Assembly: GCA_015501075.1 (NCBI GenBank)
Contig: JADNYJ010000434.1
Coordinates: 1-26,492 of the forward strand
From: Gymnopilus junonius
Lineage: Eukaryota; Basidiomycota; Agaricomycetes; Agaricales; Galerinaceae
Reading direction: 5' to 3'
DNA length: 26,492 nucleotides
In this document: positions 20,372 to 26,492 of the stretch, in pieces
Position numbering within the stretch: position 1 is the stretch's first letter
How the letters are laid out: the number at the start of each line of letters is the position of its first letter
Program-made: the position numbers and the translations under genes
The notes under the pieces: model-generated
Told to the model about the DNA's origin: nothing
Seen by the model: only the letters and a program-made list of their open reading frames with translations
Database searches by the model: none

Positions 20372-21801
20372 ATGGAAGGCGAGAAATATTCTGAGAAACG
20401 AGATACACGCTCAACCGATGAACCAACTCCAGTTATGGACAGAGAGCATGAGACTCTAGCGCCATCAGGCAAGCTTTACAGAGCACGTCGTCATTGCTTG
20501 GTCTAATGTTTTATTCCACTCCAGTGCTCTTTAAGAAACTCGGCATACTAGATCGCCTCCTTTCGCCTCTTATAATCCTTTTTATGATTATTGGTGTGAT
20601 TATTGGTGAATTTGCGCCAAGTATACAGCAAGCCTTTGACACTGTGCGCTTTCACAGCGTCTCCGTTCGTCAGTCTGCTTTTTTCAAAAAATCATTACGA
20701 GATTGCTTACAATTATACTACCTGTTTTATTAGCCATCGCTATTGGGCTCATAGTCATGATGTGGCCTGTTCTCACCAAGGTCCAATACGAAACATTGCC
20801 TCAGGTGTTTTCGACGTCAAGGATATGGATCCACATTGGGATCTCCATGTTACTTAATTGGATTATGGGTCCCCTGATAATGCTAGGTCTAGCATGGGCC
20901 ACGCTTCCCGACCTACCCACCTACCGAACGGGCGTGATCTTGGTCGGGCTTGCACGATGCATAGCCATGGTAATGATCTGGAACGAGCTCGCTCGAGGAA
21001 GTGCCGACTACTGTGCTATCCTCGTCGTCATCAATTCTATTCTTCAAATTATCCTGTACTCTCCCTATGCTTTGTTATTTATCAACACCATAGGTGGACA
21101 GCACCGAACCGACATACATGTGTCATACGGGAATGTCGCCATTTCTGTCCTTATTGTGAGCTAACTTTTTGTTCTCTCCCTTGCGCTTCACATCTGACTC
21201 TCTTCCATAGTACCTTGGTATTCCACTTGTGGCTGGCGTAATCACTCGGTATTCCATCTGGTATTTTTTGGGCAAAGAATTTCTCAACAAGCATTTTATT
21301 CCTTACTTCTCGCCACTCGCCCTCCTCGGTCTTCTCTACACCATCCTCGTGATGTTCGTTTACCAAGGTCATCACATCATCCAACTTGCGTCCTGTATTC
21401 CGCGTTTTCGTCCCGATGATCCTCTACTTTTTGATCATGTGGACGTCTGCATTCGCCTTGATATACTATCTAACACGGCGCAAGAATGGACAAGGTAAAA
21501 AGTTCGGTTACCAGATGGCCGTTGTCCAATCATTCACAGCAGGCAGTAATAATTTCGTGAGTTTCAAAACATCGCCCACTGGAATTATGTTAGCTCACGA
21601 CCTTTCGTTGTTCAGGAACTTGCCATCGCAGTGGCCATCGCGGTTTATGGCGTTAGTTCAGATCAAGCACTTGCCGCCACGATAGGACCTTTGGTCGAAG
21701 TTCCAGTCTTGCTGTCATTAACTTGGGTCGCTTTGTTCCTAGGCCGAAGGCTCAATTGGTCCATAGTCGAAGATCATGTTGGAAAGGATAGTTCGGTGTA
21801 A
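20372..21801 (+). CDS. ACR3: ACR3 arsenite efflux transporter
   Basis: Plasma-membrane As(III) exporter of the bile/arsenite/riboflavin transporter superfamily. Exons: 20372-20468, 20525-20668, 20734-21155, 21211-21556, 21616-21801, about 398 residues with some ten hydrophobic segments. Signatures: [12 protein letters not shown] at the start of the first helix, [36 protein letters not shown], then [20 protein letters not shown], which contains the conserved transport cysteine (Cys156), and a late [15 protein letters not shown] helix carrying the conserved Glu. The first intron (20469-20524) has a GC donor in perfect context (CAG|GCAAGC). The frame breaks near 21384 between YQGHHII and [10 protein letters not shown]; alignment length favours a two-base deletion in a CACA run. 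It is divergent from the ArsM fusion, consistent with one detoxification unit. Confidence 0.93.
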
Positions 21802-23195
21802 TGTACATATTAGAAGGCATCGCGGTGCCTACTTCAGATATTTCAGTGTATTTTTCTATGTAGACGGATCAATTAAGCAAGGATTAATGGATGGGCAAGC
21901 AGGCAGAATATTAAGTACAGCGATCGCCAAACCCAGTACGAAGTAATAGGCCCTTCCGCCTGAAATAAGATCACAAAATCAAGTCTGATAACGGGTCTGC
22001 TGTCCACATATAGATACAAGAAATAAATTCATGGAGACGCCATAGCATCAAACAGCAGCTGAAGAGCCGAAGAGCACGACCAGGAGTGTAAGCTCGCGAG
22101 ACAACCGTATGAAGGCTAAGATTCCTAAGGAAGACCCAAGCAGAAAACAAAGAGGCTTATTTTGCAGTCAAATGAGTAGACGAAAAGGGTCGATAGGATT
22201 TTCAAGCAGCCAGACAGTAAAAGAATAAGGGTGTTATCAATTCCAGGTTGGTTCCAGGTGAAAAGAAATAGCACGACCAGTCAATCTTCGGCGAGTTTTC
22301 CACAAAAAAAGTGATTCAAAGGAGCGCAGTGCCGATGAGCCACTCGTCTGGATAAAACAAAGCTCTCCGGCCGGCGTGGCCACGTAAACACGGGATATCA
22401 ATTTTCTGTGCGTTTAATGCCTCACAAGCGCTTGAAGTTTACAGTCTTCATGCGCTTATGTATTGGGTCGGTCGTCCAAATATTTCCTTAAGCTGCTTGC
22501 TGGAGCTACTATAGTTGCCGCAAAGCTGTCAGATAACGAGCAGTGAAATCCTGTGGAATAGCAAGGATGGACGTCTGCACCCTCCTTGAGGCTACATATG
22601 AGCGTCGAGAGGGAAGAAAAGGATTAGGATGTGGAAGGGTCATGGGATATGATACACATACTATGAGGATACCAAGCAGGTATATAGTTAAGGTCTTGAA
22701 AGCGTATATAAACCCTGAAAATACTGGGATTGTAAAACAATGGCAAGTTGAGGCAAAAGAGGAACTTTAGCTTGACTAAGGTTCATGATCAAAAGTCTAG
22801 TGGAGCGCGTTAGCCACTTAGTTCAATAGCGCCGATGCAAACTGCATGCAGCATGCAGCATTCTGCAGCCCTGGAACTAAAGTTGATGTAAAGGGACACA
22901 AGTTGAACTGAAGGACCATGATCATGAGTGGAAGGAGCCAAGTTGGTAAAATGTAATCATATGTGTGCTCGACGGTTGCGAGAAAAGTTGATTTGACCCA
23001 ACTTGCTCCCAATCTTGAATCAGCAACAAGGACCTTTGTCATCCCCCTGGTGCAGAGTCAGTCATAATGAAAATTACCCAACAAAACAAATGAGTAAGGC
23101 AAGTCCTCAAGATATCCTAATACTAAGTACCCATATACAAAGTACATCGAAAAGACCTCCAACCAAGTCTCAACTCTACGCTCAATGAAACCATG
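21802..23195. other. Intergenic stretch without a supported gene
   Basis: Begins with the ACR3 3' UTR and ends with the DBP4 3' UTR. Short frames at 22543-22770 (+) and 22818-23042 (-) have no domain or splice support. A small repeat of GCATGCAG units lies near 22842-22862. No tRNA is seen. Confidence 0.45.
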
Positions 23196-26035
23196 TCAAG
23201 CTCTTCCAAGCAAACGCAACGCCAACTCTTCTTCATCATCCAGTCTGGTATCCGACAAGTGATTCGTCGATCGTTTGTTCCTCGAACTGGTACTTGTGTG
23301 TGAATCGAATTTATTGCGCTTCGAAGGAGGCGGGGCCATGTCCCCATCGTCATCGTCGTCTTCTGAAGGAAGGTCGAATTCAGGTGAGACGTAACCATCA
23401 TCGTCAGAGGGTGGCTCTACAACAGCTATTCCTGTCATAGGCTGGTCCACCATCGTCTAAGGCAATAAAATAATAAGCAGCAAAAACTTGTCTGAAAAGA
23501 CAGAGGAGACATACAGCAGCCTTCTCCTTCTCTTCCTCTTTCTCTTCTTCTCCCTCTTCTTCTCCCTAGCCTCAGCTTTATCAAGCACATCCGCCTTCCG
23601 CAGCTTCAGCCCCTCCTCCTGCGCAAACAACTTGCCTTCCTCTTTGACTCCCTCCAGCCCACCCTTATCCTTATACCATGCATCCGGATCTGCCATCTCA
23701 TAAACCTGATGTGGATTTCCCTGGTCGTCGAATATCAGCTTGCTCGGTAGGCCATTGGTGATTATCGCTTTCTTTGCGCGGCTCAGCCTTTGTTTGCGCT
23801 TGGAGAGGTTGTCTGCGTCGTCGGCGCCGCAGGCAGCCGGGTCTGATGGATCATCGAGGTCGTGGTCGGCGCGTTTAAGGACAATAAAATCGTCGTCATC
23901 ATTTGCCAGAGTGGAGGGGTCGTGCTCGATGAGTTTGGAGTAGTGCGACGAGAGAACATTCTGGTTCTGCGCTCGAACATGCGGTCATACTTAGTCCGGA
24001 CCATACCAGCCTGAAGGCAGTTCTTAGTCAGAAGCCGAAAAACTACGACAATTCAAAAGGTCGTACCTTGGATGACTTGGCGTCATCAGCAGGCTTTTCC
24101 TCCTCTTCTTCCTCTGAAGACGTCTCAAACTCATCCTCAATTCAGATTGGTCTGCTTCTCTCAATGCCTCAGCTTGAGCAGCTTCCACGGCTCTAGACGC
24201 ATTCTTTTTCTGCTTGACTACCGCCTTACTGAAGAACTTGATCTTGGGCGTTCCGGGCAACCCAAGCGACTCTGCAAAACGGTCTACTGGGAGATCTTCC
24301 AATTTGAATATCGTTTTGTCTTTGTGTAGGTATATGGAGCGCATATAGGATACGAAGGCCTGTAGTAGGATGCATATGTAAATGGTATTGAAAAACAATG
24401 AGGAGTAAATCGTACTCGCTGGCCGAGATACTTGATCTCGGCTCCTGGAACGCAAGATTTTGCAATTGATTCTGGACACTCTGCGTCTTGCTCGCCTTAT
24501 TCTTGATTTTTGAAACCTCAATACCCTTCTTCTCAAGTGCAGCTTTCATGCCCTCCTCCTCTAGGCATCAGAAACAACAGGGCCTTTCCCTTACTTCATA
24601 CCTGCCGTCCTTCCTACACGATGAATATACGTTTCTGCATCTTCCGGTGCATCAACCTGTATAACCCAGTCGATGGAAGGAAAGTCAAGCCCTCGGGCAG
24701 CAATGTCCGTTGCAATTAGGACGGCATGTTTCATTGAGATGAAGCGCTGGTACATCGTCAGCCGTGCAGATTGCTTTTGCTTGCCTTGTAGATGGAGAAG
24801 GGGTATACCCGGATGCATCTTGCAAAATGTTTCAAACACGAAGCGGACTTGCTTACAGCTCGACATGAACACGATCACTTTGGTTTGGAGATGAGTTTGA
24901 TGAAGCTCCACAAAACGTCGAGCTTTTTGTCAAGATCCACCACGAGATAGTGTTGTTCGAGATTTTGGGCATTGTGTTGTTGAGGTGGATGAAGAGTCAG
25001 CTCCGACCCCAATTTGACCGGGTCTTTGAGGCTCAGGCGGGCGAGGTCCGAGACGGAGTCAGTCTGGGTGGCAGAAAAGAGGAGGGTTTGGCGGGACTTC
25101 GGAAGATGCTCCAGGAGAGCCGTGAGGGTACGCTGGAAGCCCATGTCAAGGATGCGGTCGGCTTCATCAAGGACTTTACACAGTAGCGAGTTGAAAAAAA
25201 GCGATAGAAACCATGAACGTCTTAACGTACCTAATATTTGTAAATTGCCAGCATCAAAGCCCACTGTTTGATCCATATGTTGGAGTAGTCGGCCTGGTGT
25301 GGCTACTAGGATATTCATTTTGGATAATCTCTCGCTCTCGTCCTTAACGCTCTTTCCACCGATGACGAGACCGGCTGAGAAAGTGTGATATCCGCCTATA
25401 GATCGGAGCACCTCAAATATTTGAACGGCCTAAGATTGTATTAATAAAGGGAATAAATTTAAAGAAGCTGCAGCACATACCAGCTCTCGTGTAGGAGATA
25501 CTATAAGTGCGCCTAAACCATCGTGTAGACCCCATTTCTGACGATACAGAATCTCAAGGACTGGAACTAAAAACGCAAGTGTCTTCCCGCTCCCTGTCCG
25601 CGCTGCACCAAGCACGTCCTTTCCTTTGAGAGAACGAGGAATGCTGTCCCTTTGGATGTCGGTCATGTTAACAAAAAACGCTTTCTTCAGTCCTGTGGAA
25701 AGAAGAGTTATATTATTGGCCTATTTAAAAGGATTTATGCTGCACACCTCTTTTCGTGGGCTCTGAGAGCGGAAGATCAGCAAACGCTTTAACATCTTCC
25801 GAAGGTACCTAAATAAAATAATAAGGCCTTGTTGAATGGTCCTCTTCCGCAGAATAAGTTGTTTACTATGACTTACAAAGCTCATCACTTCTTTTTCAAG
25901 TTGGTCGATTATCTGCTTCTCCGTCAGTTTCTTGAGCTTCGAGGTTCGCGTCTTTGGTTTTGCATCTTTTTTCGACTTTTTGGCATTCTGAGTTCGAGAA
26001 GGTCCTGCCGTAGGAGCCACATCGCCTAGGGCCAT
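23196..26035 (-). CDS. DBP4: DEAD-box RNA helicase DBP4 (HCA4/DDX10), frame breaks in 3' half
   Basis: Nucleolar ATP-dependent RNA helicase for 18S rRNA processing. Exons in transcript order: 26035-25877, 25808-25748, 25692-25481, 25429-25231, 25173-24416, 24359-24067, 24010-23515, 23456-23196, about 815 residues. Motifs: ARTGSGKT (I), PTREL (Ia), TPGR (Ib), DEAD followed by RILDMGF (II), SATQT (III), [13 protein letters not shown] (V) and HRVGRTA (VI). [11 protein letters not shown], the [17 protein letters not shown] block and the Lys/Asp-rich tail ending ALRLLGRA are typical of Dbp4. The first four exons are clean. From 24890 down, about eight one- or two-base breaks occur: near 24886, 24602, 24593, 24556, 24441, 24140, 23966 and 23530. 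Because yeast DBP4 is essential, I favour sequence error over a pseudogene. Confidence 0.93.
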
Positions 26036-26492
26036 TTTCCAGGAGAATGAGGGGGAGGAATAAAATAAGTATTTACGTAAGCGAGCTCCTGTCACGATGA
26101 CAGATCTTTTGCATAGCCACCAACATACGGTTCGTCTCCGACCTTCACCAGCATAACTTGAATTATCCCTCCTCGCTATCGCTGGCTACAGCTCAATACA
26201 TTAGAAATGCTGCTTTCTACTTTTTGACAAAGTTTGGCATGACGAGCAACTCCTGGCAATCTAAGTTCTTTTGACGACCAGGGTCATCTGGCTACTAGTG
26301 TACCTGAGAAACTCTCTTTTGAGTTTTCTCCAATGCCGACCTAGGCTCCCAATCGAAGTAGATCGCCTTCTTAATGCTGTGGTATGACGCGCTGGGCCCT
26401 GGGATTACCCTCCATTCCAAAGCATGTTTCGTCGTCATGAATCCTTCGGAGCAAGTTGCAACTGCGGGAGTTGGATTGGACAACATATTTTC
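26036..26492. other. Promoter side of DBP4 and unresolved window end
   Basis: Upstream sequence of DBP4. A minus-strand open frame (26295-26486, containing ALEWRVIPGPSASYHSIKKA) runs close to the window edge and could be part of another gene, but I do not recognise it. Confidence 0.3.

Noticed and set aside
22543..22770. Open frame of 75 codons downstream of ACR3
   Set aside because: No recognisable sequence features; probably chance within a long intergenic region.
22842..22868. Palindromic GCATGCAG cluster resembling a structured element
   Set aside because: Only two to three short units, no flanking repeats or terminal structure; too small to call.
24562..24602. A 41-base GT-AG intron in DBP4 after HRVGRTA
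   Set aside because: It would delete the sequence coding for a [14 protein letters not shown] segment, which normally follows motif VI in this helicase family; frame breaks explain the stop better.
26295..26486. Minus-strand open frame near the window end
   Set aside because: Could be a partial gene, but only 63 codons are seen and no family is recognised.

Overview
The window is nuclear DNA from a basidiomycete, most likely an Agaricomycete (mushroom-forming) fungus. The genes are split by many 49-65 base GT-AG introns and are packed on both strands. The left end carries F-box/LRR-type sequences of the sort that expand in Agaricomycetes, and the protein families (a Zn2Cys6 regulator with a Gln/His-rich tail, BTN1/CLN3, a BAH-PHD protein, ACR3, DBP4) are fungal. 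All families were recognised by eye; no search was run. Exon borders were worked out from splice sites and reading phase.

Layout. 1-3.6 kb is a degraded accessory zone: an F-box/LRR-like fragment, a frameshifted copy of a short fungal protein family (1722-2483) and a broken F-box gene (3083-3562). 4911-6081 is an intact four-exon gene of unknown function with a charged, possibly Gag/capsid-like N-terminus and a glycine/alanine-rich hydrophobic C-terminus. After about 2 kb with no supported gene comes a 15-exon Zn2Cys6 transcription factor (8064-12993, +). It is tail to tail with BTN1/CLN3 (13639-15859, -), which is head to head with a BAH-PHD chromatin reader (15999 or 16039-17888, +).

The most interesting part is 18.3-21.8 kb, a compact arsenic detoxification pair. 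On the minus strand a single gene encodes an As(III) S-adenosylmethionine methyltransferase (ArsM/AS3MT) fused to a C-terminal rhodanese/Cdc25-type domain with a Cys-x5-Arg loop, resembling Acr2 arsenate reductases. It is transcribed divergently, across a 303-base shared upstream region, from an ACR3 arsenite efflux transporter. If the rhodanese domain is a working reductase, two genes would supply reduction of As(V), methylation of As(III) and efflux of As(III). The right end holds the DEAD-box ribosome-biogenesis helicase DBP4 (23196-26035, -).

Sequence quality caveat. Many otherwise well-conserved coding regions contain one- or two-base frame breaks, mostly apparent deletions at short homopolymers or dinucleotide repeats, with the largest number in the 3' half of DBP4. 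This pattern fits uncorrected read errors better than gene decay, so the frameshifts, and some pseudogene calls at the left end, should be read with that in mind.
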